Below are positions 1 through 6,791 of a stretch of DNA of 22,911 bases, in pieces. The position numbers were made by a program, and so were the translations under genes. Under the pieces are notes generated by a model. The model had not been told where the DNA came from. It did not search any database and worked only from the letters and a program-made list of their open reading frames with translations. Within the stretch, counting starts at the first letter, position 1; each line of letters starts with the position of its first letter. Source of the stretch: CAZXBB01 sp964638815 (GTDB lineage: Bacteria; Planctomycetota; Phycisphaerae; Phycisphaerales; SM1A02); the NCBI GenBank assembly GCA_964638815.1, contig CAZXBB010000224.1:1-22911 (forward strand), in the 5' to 3' direction.

Positions 1-30
1 CGGCCCGGGGTCGCAGCGCCGACAGCTTCG

Positions 31-987
31 CTACACGTCCCCCGCGTTGCCCCCGCTGAGCACGATCCCCACGCGATCGATCCCCTCGAGCGCGCGGAAC
101 CGCTCCGTCAGCACGGCCGCCAGGGGGACGGCGCCGCTGGGTTCCACGACGAGCTTCATGCGCTGCGCGAGCAGACGCCGGGCAGCGACGATCTCCTCGT
201 CCGTCACCGTGATGATCGCCTCGACGTGCTCGAGCACGATCGCGAACGTTCGTTCGCTCAGGCTCGTGAGCAGGCCGTCGGCGATCGTGTTCGGATCGGT
301 CTGCGGAATGAGGCGCCCCGCCGCCAGCGAGCGTGCAGCGTCGTCGGCCCCGGCGGGCTCCGCCGCGAAGATCCGAAGGGCCGGCTTCACGCCGTGCCCG
401 GCTATGCACAACCCGCTCACGAGTCCCCCGCCGCCGATCGGTGCGATCAGCGCGTCGAGGCCGGGGACGTCCTCGAGCAGCTCGAGACCGCACGTGCCCT
501 GGCCCGCGATGATGTCGGGGTCGTCGTACGGATGGATGAACCGCGCGCCCGTGCGCCCGATGACGGCCTCGACCGTGCGCTCGCGCGAGGCGAGCGTGCG
601 GTCGCACGGCGTGATCCTGCCGCCGTAGCCCTCGACGGCCGCCCGCTTCACGGGGGGCGCGGTGTCCGGCATGACGATGTGAGCTTCGATCCCGCGGAGA
701 CGGGCGGCCAGGGCGAGGGCCTGGGCGTGGTTCCCCGAGCTGTGCGTGGCGACGCCGCCGGCCGCATCTTCGCCGCTCAGCTTCATGACCGCGTTGCACG
801 CCCCGCGGAACTTGAAGGCGCCGACCCGCTGGAGGTTCTCGCACTTGAAGTGCAGGGCCCGGCCCGCGAGCCGGTCGAGCGTCCGGCTGGTGAGCACGGG
901 GGTGCGGTGGGCGTAGGGGGCGATCCGGCGTGCGGCGTCGCGTACGGCGTCGAGGTCCACGCGATGCTCGGCGGCGGTGTCACGCAT
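31..987 (-). CDS. PLP-dependent threonine dehydratase / serine racemase family protein
   Basis: A 318-residue fold-type II PLP enzyme, full length for single-domain catabolic threonine/serine dehydratases and serine racemases. The PLP lysine is K59 in GAFKFRGA, the phosphate and re-face loop is SSGNH (83-87), the glycine-rich PLP-phosphate loop is GGGGL (185-189), and the pyridine-N loop is SGGN (311-314). E210, A214 and D216 fall at the positions that bind the divalent metal in mammalian serine racemase (known for that family), so a metal-dependent serine/threonine dehydratase or racemase is plausible. There is no C-terminal ACT domain, which argues against the feedback-inhibited biosynthetic IlvA. 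Expected reaction: threonine to 2-oxobutyrate plus ammonia, or serine to pyruvate/D-serine, in the cytoplasm. It is divergent from the fad operon. The ATG at 987 has only a weak G-rich Shine-Dalgarno. Family is certain; substrate is not. Confidence 0.9.
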   Translation of the reverse strand: MRDTAAEHRVDLDAVRDAARRIAPYAHRTPVLTSRTLDRLAGRALHFKCENLQRVGAFKFRGACNAVMKLSGEDAAGGVATHSSGNHAQALALAARLRGIEAHIVMPDTAPPVKRAAVEGYGGRITPCDRTLASRERTVEAVIGRTGARFIHPYDDPDIIAGQGTCGLELLEDVPGLDALIAPIGGGGLVSGLCIAGHGVKPALRIFAAEPAGADDAARSLAAGRLIPQTDPNTIADGLLTSLSERTFAIVLEHVEAIITVTDEEIVAARRLLAQRMKLVVEPSGAVPLAAVLTERFRALEGIDRVGIVLSGGNAGDV

Positions 988-1013
988 TCGGCCCCCATCG
1001 TAGGCCGAATCGC

Positions 1014-1080
1014 GTCCGGTCCGAGACGTCCGTCCGAGACGTCCGGTCCGAGACGTCCGGTCCGAGACCTCCGGTCCGAG
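1014..1080. repeat. 14-bp tandem repeat array, about 5 units
   Basis: The unit GTCCGAGACGTCCG is iterated head to tail. Copies of the core GTCCGAGAC start at 1019, 1032, 1046 and 1060, with a last partial copy (GTCCGAG) at 1074. One unit is 13 bp and the others 14 bp, and the last full unit carries one substitution (CTCCG for GTCCG). The array starts about 26 bp upstream of the divergent dehydratase start codon, so it lies in the shared 5' region. There are no spacers and hence it is not CRISPR. Confidence 0.9.
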
Positions 1081-1223
1081 AAAGGACGGCCGCTGCGCCC
1101 CGGGCGGCGGATCGGGCCTATTAATATGAGGAATGGCCGTAAATCCCTGCCTGACAGGAGTTTGTGAATTATTGATCGAACTTTGCTCCGGCTCGAATCG
1201 AATGCACCCTTGGTGAGACCCTG
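1081..1223. promoter_or_regulatory. Divergent intergenic region, probable promoter of the fad operon
   Basis: This gap precedes the fad operon. It contains the only AT-rich islands nearby: the 8-bp palindrome TATTAATA (1119-1126), bracketed by GGCC at 1115-1118 and 1135-1138, and the stretch around 1162-1175 (TTTGTGAATTATTG). A short inverted repeat CCTG-A-CAGG lies at 1151-1159. I could not fit a convincing -35/-10 pair with 16-18 bp spacing. Promoter location and any fatty-acid-responsive operator are therefore inference. The weak Shine-Dalgarno GGTGAG sits at 1212-1217, before the ATG at 1224. Confidence 0.35.
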
Positions 1224-2513
1224 ATGTCGCAACGCGTCGCCATCCTCGGCGGAGTGCGAACTCCGTTCTGCCGCGCCGGCGGCGTCCTGGCCCGGACGCC
1301 GGCCGACGATCTCGGCGCGCACGCCGTGCGCGAGCTGCTCGCGCGGACGGGCGTCGACCCCGCCGACGTCGGCGAGGTGATCATCGGCAACGTCGGCCAG
1401 CCGGCGCACGCCGCGAACATCGCCCGGGTCGTCGCCCTCAAGGCCGGGATCCCCGCGAACGTCGTGGCGCACACGGTCCACCACAACTGCGCCTCCGGGA
1501 TGCGCTCCATCACCACGGCGGCTCTCGAGATCCAGGCCGGACGCACCGACCTCGTCGTGGCCGGCGGCACCGAGTCGATGAGCCTGATCCCCCTGCTCTT
1601 CAACGCCCGGATGACCGCGCTCTTCATCCGGCTGCTCAAGGCGAAGACGGTGCGGCAGCGCGCCCGCGCCATCGCGTCGTTCCGGCCCGCGCACCTGCGC
1701 CCCGTCATCGCGCTCCAGCTCGGGCTCAAGGACCCGATCTGCGAGCTCAACATGGGGCAGACGGCGGAGGTGCTCGCCCGCGAGTTCGGCGTGACGCGTG
1801 ACGACCAGGATCGCTTCGCGCTCGAGAGCCACCGCAGGGCGACGGCCGCGCAGCGCGACGGTCACCTCGCGGTGGAGATCGCCCCGATGGTCATCCCGCC
1901 CGACTACCGCGACGTGCAGACCCGCGACGACGGTCCCCGGGCCGAGCAGACGATCGAGGCGCTCGCCCGGCTGACACCCTATTTCGATCGACAGGCCGGC
2001 ACGGTCACCGTCGGCAACGCGTGCCCGATCACGGACGGCGCGGCGGCCGTGCTCGTCGCGAGTGAGAAACGCGCGCACCAGCTCGGGATCGAGCCGCTCG
2101 GCTACCTCGACGCGTGGGCGTACGCGGCGCTCGACGGCGCTCGAATGGGGCTCGGCCCCGCCTACGCGACGGCGAAGCTGCTCGACCGGACCCGGGGCGC
2201 CGTCGACGACTTCGACCTCGTCGAGCTCAACGAGGCCTTCGCCGCGCAGGCCCTCGCCAACGAGCGCGCCTTCGCTTCGGCGAAGTTCGCCCGCGAGCAT
2301 CTCGGTCGCAGCCGCCCGCTCGGCGTCATCGACCCCGAACGCCTGAACGTCAACGGCGGGGCGATCGCGCTCGGTCACCCCGTCGGGGCGACGGGCACGC
2401 GGCTCGTCGTGACGCTGCTTCACGAGCTGAAGCGACGGAATCTCAAACGCGGCCTCGCCACGCTCTGCGTCGGCGGCGGCCAGGGCGCGGCTCTCGCGCT
2501 GGAGGCGGCCTGA
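1224..2513 (+). CDS. fadI: Acetyl-CoA acyltransferase (thiolase), FadI/HADHB-like
   Basis: A 429-residue degradative thiolase that cleaves 3-ketoacyl-CoA with CoA to acetyl-CoA and a shortened acyl-CoA, the last step of beta-oxidation. The nucleophile is C89 in HNCASGM, followed by the GGTES motif. The catalytic histidine is H385 in GGAIALGHPVGATGTR, and the second catalytic cysteine is C415 in CVGGGQGAA. The cap region (about 130-175, RMTALFIRLLKAKTV through ELNMGQTAEVLAREFG) resembles the FadI/mitochondrial trifunctional beta-subunit type more than short-chain acetoacetyl-CoA thiolases. It is the first gene of the plus-strand lipid operon; its TGA overlaps the ATG of the hydratase/dehydrogenase gene, as in fadI-fadJ pairs, which points to translational coupling and complex formation. 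Family is secure; the FadI label rests on the cap and gene order. Confidence 0.93.
   Translation: MSQRVAILGGVRTPFCRAGGVLARTPADDLGAHAVRELLARTGVDPADVGEVIIGNVGQPAHAANIARVVALKAGIPANVVAHTVHHNCASGMRSITTAALEIQAGRTDLVVAGGTESMSLIPLLFNARMTALFIRLLKAKTVRQRARAIASFRPAHLRPVIALQLGLKDPICELNMGQTAEVLAREFGVTRDDQDRFALESHRRATAAQRDGHLAVEIAPMVIPPDYRDVQTRDDGPRAEQTIEALARLTPYFDRQAGTVTVGNACPITDGAAAVLVASEKRAHQLGIEPLGYLDAWAYAALDGARMGLGPAYATAKLLDRTRGAVDDFDLVELNEAFAAQALANERAFASAKFAREHLGRSRPLGVIDPERLNVNGGAIALGHPVGATGTRLVVTLLHELKRRNLKRGLATLCVGGGQGAALALEAA
2501..2505 (+). promoter_or_regulatory. Shine-Dalgarno fixing the fadJ start
   Basis: GGAGG lies inside the thiolase 3' end, 7 nt before the ATG at 2513. It supports this start over any upstream in-frame start inside the thiolase gene. 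Confidence 0.75.
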
Positions 2514-4675
2514 TGTCCGCGTGGAACGTCCACATCGATTCCGAGTGGATCGCGTGGCTCACGTTCGATCTGCCCGGCAGCAAGGTGAACAAGTTCACCG
2601 CCGCGGCGCTCAGGGAGCTCGACGATCATCTCGTCACCCTCGAGGCCAACGAGGCCATCAAGGCCGTCGCCGTCCGCAGCGCGAAGCCCGATTCGTTCAT
2701 CGTCGGCGCCGACATCGACGAGCTGGCGCGCATTCGCGACTGCGACGACGCCGTCACCAAGGCGCGGGCCGGCCACGCGGTGTTTGGTCGTCTCGCCGCC
2801 CTCCCGGTGCCGACGGTCGCAGTGATCCACGGGGCGTGCCTCGGCGGCGGGCTGGAGATGGCGCTCGCGTGCGACTACCGCCTCGTCACGCACGACGACC
2901 GGACCAGTCTGGGCCTGCCCGAAGTGAGTCTCGGCATCATCCCGGGCTGGGGCGGCACCCGGCGTCTGCCGCAACTCGTCGGGCTTCCCGCCGCCCTCGG
3001 CATGATCCTCACCGGCAAGCCCGCGAGCGCACGAAAGGCGCAGCGCATCGGTCTCGCCGACGGCGTCGTCGCCCCCGCGTTCGTCGAGGAGCAGACGCGG
3101 CAGTTCGTCGACCGGATCCTGACGCGCCGCGGCGCCCGTGCCGTCGTCCGCCGTCGCCGCTGCGCGCAGCCGCGCGCGGTGCGCGTGCTCACCGCGACGG
3201 CGCCGGGCCGGGCGCTCGTCTTCGCGATGGCGCGTCGCGACGTGAAGAAGAAGACGAAGGGCCGGTACCCGGCGCCGCTCGAGGCGCTGCGCGTCGTCGC
3301 CCGCACCTTCGGCCGGCCCCGGAACGGCGCCGAACCCGAGATCGAAGCGTTCAGCCGGCTCGCCGTGTCTCCGATCAGCCGGAATCTCGTCTGGCTCTTC
3401 CAGGCGAGTCAGCGCATGAAAAGGTCTGAGGCCCGCGAGGACGCCGGCGCGACGGCCCCCCGCCGCGCGGGCGTTGTCGGAGCCGGGATCATGGGCGGCG
3501 GCATCGCCTGGGCGCTCTCGCGGGCCGGGATGAGCGTTCGCATGAAGGACATCAACTGGCCGGCGGTCGCGGGAGGCATGGCGGCCGCGGCCGGCATGTA
3601 CGGCGCAATGGTGAAGCGCCGGAAGCTGACGGCCGACGGCATGAATCTCGCGATGCAGCGGATCGCGGGCACGGTGGACTACCGCGGCTTCGCCGGCCTC
3701 GACGTCGTGGTCGAGGCCGTCGTCGAGGATCTCGAGGTCAAGCGCACCGTGCTGACTGAGATCGAATCGCACGTGAGCTCCGACGCGATCATCTGCACGA
3801 ACACGTCCTCCCTGCCGCTGAAGGATCTCGCCTCCGCGCTCGATCACCCGAGGCGGTTCGCGGGGCTGCACTTCTTCAACCCGGTCAATCGCATGCAGCT
3901 CGTGGAAATCGTCGCGTGCCGGAAGACGTCGCGCGGCACCGTCGTCGCGCTCGTCGATCTCGTGCGCCGCATGGGCAAGCTGCCCGTCGTCGTCGGCGAC
4001 TGCCCCGGCTTCCTCGTGAACCGGATCCTGCTGCCCTACCTCATGGAGTCGGCGTGGATGTTCGAGGAAGGCGTCACCATCGAGCGTCTCGACTCTCTGC
4101 TCGAGCGCTTCGGCATGCCGATGGGACCGCTCGCCCTCGTCGACGAGGTCGGGATCGACGTCGGCTACAAGGTGGCGAAGGTGCTGGAATCCGCGTACGC
4201 CCCGCGCATGAACGTCGCGAGCGTCCTCGGCGACGTCGTCGAGTCTCTCGACCTGCGCGGGAAGAAGTCCGGCCGCGGCTTCTACCTGTACGACAACGGG
4301 CACCGCAGGCCGAATCCCGACATCAGCGCGCTGCTCGACGCCTCGCGCGAGCACGACGGCGTCAAGGCGGCGCCGCTGACCGACGAGGAGATCGTCGATC
4401 GCGCGATCCTCATCATGGTGAACGAAGCGGCGCGGTGCCTGGACGAGCACATCGTCGACGACCCCGAGAAGCTCGACATGGCGATGGTCATGGGCACCGG
4501 GTTCGCCCCCTTCCGCGGCGGCCTCCTGCGCTACGCCGACGAACGCGGCGTCGATCGCATCCGCGACCGCCTCGACGAGCTTGCCGACCGCTACGGCGAC
4601 CGCTTCCGTCCGGTCCGTCTCATCGAACGGATCGCACGCAACGGAAACCGCTTCTACGCCGACAAGAGCAACTGA
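2513..4675 (+). CDS. fadJ: Bifunctional enoyl-CoA hydratase / 3-hydroxyacyl-CoA dehydrogenase (FadJ-like)
   Basis: A 720-residue multifunctional beta-oxidation alpha subunit that hydrates trans-2-enoyl-CoA and oxidises L-3-hydroxyacyl-CoA with NAD+. The N-terminal crotonase domain (about 1-190) has the oxyanion-hole segment HGACLGGGLEMALACDYR, with the two catalytic glutamates at E115 and E137 (LPEVSLGIIPGWGGTRR). A linker (about 205-300) with KKKTKGRYPAPLEAL is typical of FadJ/HADHA. The NAD-binding domain starts at the Rossmann motif GAGIMGGG (323-330), and the catalytic His-Glu pair is H453 and E465 in HFFNPVNRMQLVE. C-terminal helical domains run to the end (about 500-720). The start overlaps the thiolase stop (TGATG) and has a strong Shine-Dalgarno. 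All key residues are present. FadJ rather than FadB is inferred from the fadI-first gene order. Confidence 0.95.
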   Translation: MSAWNVHIDSEWIAWLTFDLPGSKVNKFTAAALRELDDHLVTLEANEAIKAVAVRSAKPDSFIVGADIDELARIRDCDDAVTKARAGHAVFGRLAALPVPTVAVIHGACLGGGLEMALACDYRLVTHDDRTSLGLPEVSLGIIPGWGGTRRLPQLVGLPAALGMILTGKPASARKAQRIGLADGVVAPAFVEEQTRQFVDRILTRRGARAVVRRRRCAQPRAVRVLTATAPGRALVFAMARRDVKKKTKGRYPAPLEALRVVARTFGRPRNGAEPEIEAFSRLAVSPISRNLVWLFQASQRMKRSEAREDAGATAPRRAGVVGAGIMGGGIAWALSRAGMSVRMKDINWPAVAGGMAAAAGMYGAMVKRRKLTADGMNLAMQRIAGTVDYRGFAGLDVVVEAVVEDLEVKRTVLTEIESHVSSDAIICTNTSSLPLKDLASALDHPRRFAGLHFFNPVNRMQLVEIVACRKTSRGTVVALVDLVRRMGKLPVVVGDCPGFLVNRILLPYLMESAWMFEEGVTIERLDSLLERFGMPMGPLALVDEVGIDVGYKVAKVLESAYAPRMNVASVLGDVVESLDLRGKKSGRGFYLYDNGHRRPNPDISALLDASREHDGVKAAPLTDEEIVDRAILIMVNEAARCLDEHIVDDPEKLDMAMVMGTGFAPFRGGLLRYADERGVDRIRDRLDELADRYGDRFRPVRLIERIARNGNRFYADKSN

Positions 4676-4715
4676 GCCGCGAACGTCCCCACGAAGCAGA
4701 GCAGAGCCCGCACCG

Positions 4716-6791
4716 ATGCGTCTGAGGTCAACAAAGCCGAACTCCCGCCGTCCCGGGCAACCGGACCCGCGATCGAACGGCGCGCCGCAGCCGATGAACG
4801 GACACCACGGCGGTCGCTCCGCGGCCGACACCGATGTCCTCGCCGGCGCCGCCGGACTCAACCGGGGCCAGCGGGCCGCGATGGAGGTCGCCGAGACGGC
4901 GCGCGACCGGGTGGACGGGCAGCGTGGCTTCGCGGGCCGCATGTTCCTCGGCGACTTCGACGTTACGCAGGTGACGCCGTTCCCGGAGCAGTCGGCGAGC
5001 GACCGGCTGGTCGGCGACGAGCTCGTCGAGAAGGTCTCGCGTTTCCTGTCCACGCACCTCGATCCCGAGACGGTCGACGAGACGCGCACGATTCCCGCGG
5101 AGGTCATGGAGGGGCTGCACGCGCTCGGCGTGCTGCGCATGAAGGTGCCGCGGGAGTACGGCGGCCTCGGTCTCTCCCAGGTGAACTACAACCGCGTCGT
5201 GCAGTCGATCGCCTCGTACTGCGGATCAACGGCCGTGCTCGTGTCCGCGCACCAGTCGATCGGCGTACCGCAACCGCTCAAGATGTTCGGCACCGACGCG
5301 CAGAAGGAGAAGTACCTGCGCCGGATCAGCGCCGGTGAGCTCTCGGCATTCGCCCTGACCGAAGCCGGGGTCGGCTCCGATCCCGCCCAGCTCTCGACGA
5401 CCGCGACGCCGACGGAGGACGGGCGGCACTACCTCCTCAACGGCGAGAAGCTCTGGACCACGAACGGCCCCATCGCGCAGCTCCTCGTCGTGATGGCGAA
5501 GACGCCGTCGAAGGTCTACCGCGGCCGCGAGCGCCGGCAGATCACTGCGTTCATCGTCGAGACCGACACGCCCGGCGTCGAGCTCGTCCACCGCTGCGAT
5601 TTCATGGGCCTGCGGGCGATCCAGAACGGCGTGCTGCGCTTCACGAACGTCCGCGTGCCGGCGGAGAACATCGTGCTCGGCGAGGGGCGCGGGCTCAAGC
5701 TCGCGCTGCGCACGCTCAACACGGGCCGACTGACGCTGCCAGCCGCGTGCGCGGGCATCGCAAAGCAGTGCCTGGCCATCTGCCGGGCGTGGGGCAACGA
5801 GCGCGTCCAGTGGGGCCTGCCGATCGGCGCGCACGAGGCGGGCCGCGCGAAGATCGCGGAGATCGCGGCCACGACGTTCGCCATGGAGGCGGTGACGTGG
5901 CTCACCTCGCACTGGGCGGACGAGCAGCGTGACATCCGCATCGAGGCGGGCATGGCGAAGCTGTTCTGCAGCGAAGCATGCTGGCGCATCGTGGACATGA
6001 CGCTTCAGTTCCGCGGCGGTCGCGGCTATGAGCGCGCGACGAGCCTGCGGGCGCGCGGCGAGACGGCCTACCCGATCGAGCGCATCATGCGCGACTGCCG
6101 GATCAACACGATCATCGAGGGGACGTCTGAGATCATGCGGCTGTTCCTCGCCCGCGAGGCGCTCGACCCTCACCTCGTCCGCGCGATGCCCGTGCTGCGT
6201 CCGGACGCCTCGGTCTCCGAGCGGCTCGGCGCGGCGGCGCGGGCCGCCGTGTTCTACTCGCTGTGGTATCCCGCGCGGCACCTCGGGCGTCGGTCCCCGT
6301 TGCGGTACCGCTCGTTCGGTCGCCTCGCACCGCACCTCCGCTTCATCGACCGCGGCTCCCGTCGGCTCGCCATCGCCCTCGCCCACGCGATGGCGCTCAA
6401 CGGCCCGAAGCTCGAGCGTCGCCAGGTGCTCCTCGGACATCTCATGGACATCGGCACCGAGCTCTTCGCGATGGCCGCGGCGTGCGGCTACGCCCGCGCG
6501 GCGGACGTGTCCGGCATCGACGTGAAGCGCGCCGACCGCGAGCAGCTTGCCGATCTCTTCTGTCGCCAGGGGCGGCGCCGCATCGAGACGCACTTCCGCG
6601 CGGCCCGTGATCACGACGGTCGCCGCGTCAACGCCCTCGCCGGTCGCGTGTCCGACGGCGGCTTCCGCTGGCTCGAGTCGGGCGTCATTCCCTGCGTGCC
6701 CGCGTGCGGCCCCCCGCGGACCGCGCGCCGACCCGACGGGCAGCCGGCGCCGGAGGATTCGGTCGCGTCCGGGAGCGGCGATGGAACGTAG
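4716..6791 (+). CDS. Acyl-CoA dehydrogenase, long VLCAD/ACAD9-like form
   Basis: A 691-residue FAD enzyme catalysing the first beta-oxidation step, acyl-CoA to trans-2-enoyl-CoA, with electrons passed to an electron-transfer flavoprotein. The ACAD core spans about 105-485: N-terminal helical domain with PREYGGLGLS (145-154), the FAD/substrate motif ALTEAGVGSDP (213-223) with WTTNGP (247-252), and the catalytic base E468 in IIEGTSEI. A C-terminal helical extension of about 200 residues follows, like the membrane-associated VLCAD/ACAD9 group. A polar, Gly/Arg/Pro-rich N-terminal stretch precedes the conserved-looking NRGQRAAMEVAE segment. The start is uncertain: ATG 4716 (40 nt after fadJ) is chosen, but ATG 4794 or 4881 are possible and none has a good Shine-Dalgarno. 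The 3' end overlaps the next gene by 11 bp, so it is part of the same operon. Confidence 0.92.
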   Translation: MRLRSTKPNSRRPGQPDPRSNGAPQPMNGHHGGRSAADTDVLAGAAGLNRGQRAAMEVAETARDRVDGQRGFAGRMFLGDFDVTQVTPFPEQSASDRLVGDELVEKVSRFLSTHLDPETVDETRTIPAEVMEGLHALGVLRMKVPREYGGLGLSQVNYNRVVQSIASYCGSTAVLVSAHQSIGVPQPLKMFGTDAQKEKYLRRISAGELSAFALTEAGVGSDPAQLSTTATPTEDGRHYLLNGEKLWTTNGPIAQLLVVMAKTPSKVYRGRERRQITAFIVETDTPGVELVHRCDFMGLRAIQNGVLRFTNVRVPAENIVLGEGRGLKLALRTLNTGRLTLPAACAGIAKQCLAICRAWGNERVQWGLPIGAHEAGRAKIAEIAATTFAMEAVTWLTSHWADEQRDIRIEAGMAKLFCSEACWRIVDMTLQFRGGRGYERATSLRARGETAYPIERIMRDCRINTIIEGTSEIMRLFLAREALDPHLVRAMPVLRPDASVSERLGAAARAAVFYSLWYPARHLGRRSPLRYRSFGRLAPHLRFIDRGSRRLAIALAHAMALNGPKLERRQVLLGHLMDIGTELFAMAAACGYARAADVSGIDVKRADREQLADLFCRQGRRRIETHFRAARDHDGRRVNALAGRVSDGGFRWLESGVIPCVPACGPPRTARRPDGQPAPEDSVASGSGDGT

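Noticed and set aside
2420..5140. Very long open frame on the minus strand opposite fadJ and the acyl-CoA dehydrogenase gene
   Set aside because: It is Arg/Asp/Val-rich with no domain sense and mirrors two clearly coding plus-strand genes; high GC removes stops from the opposite strand.
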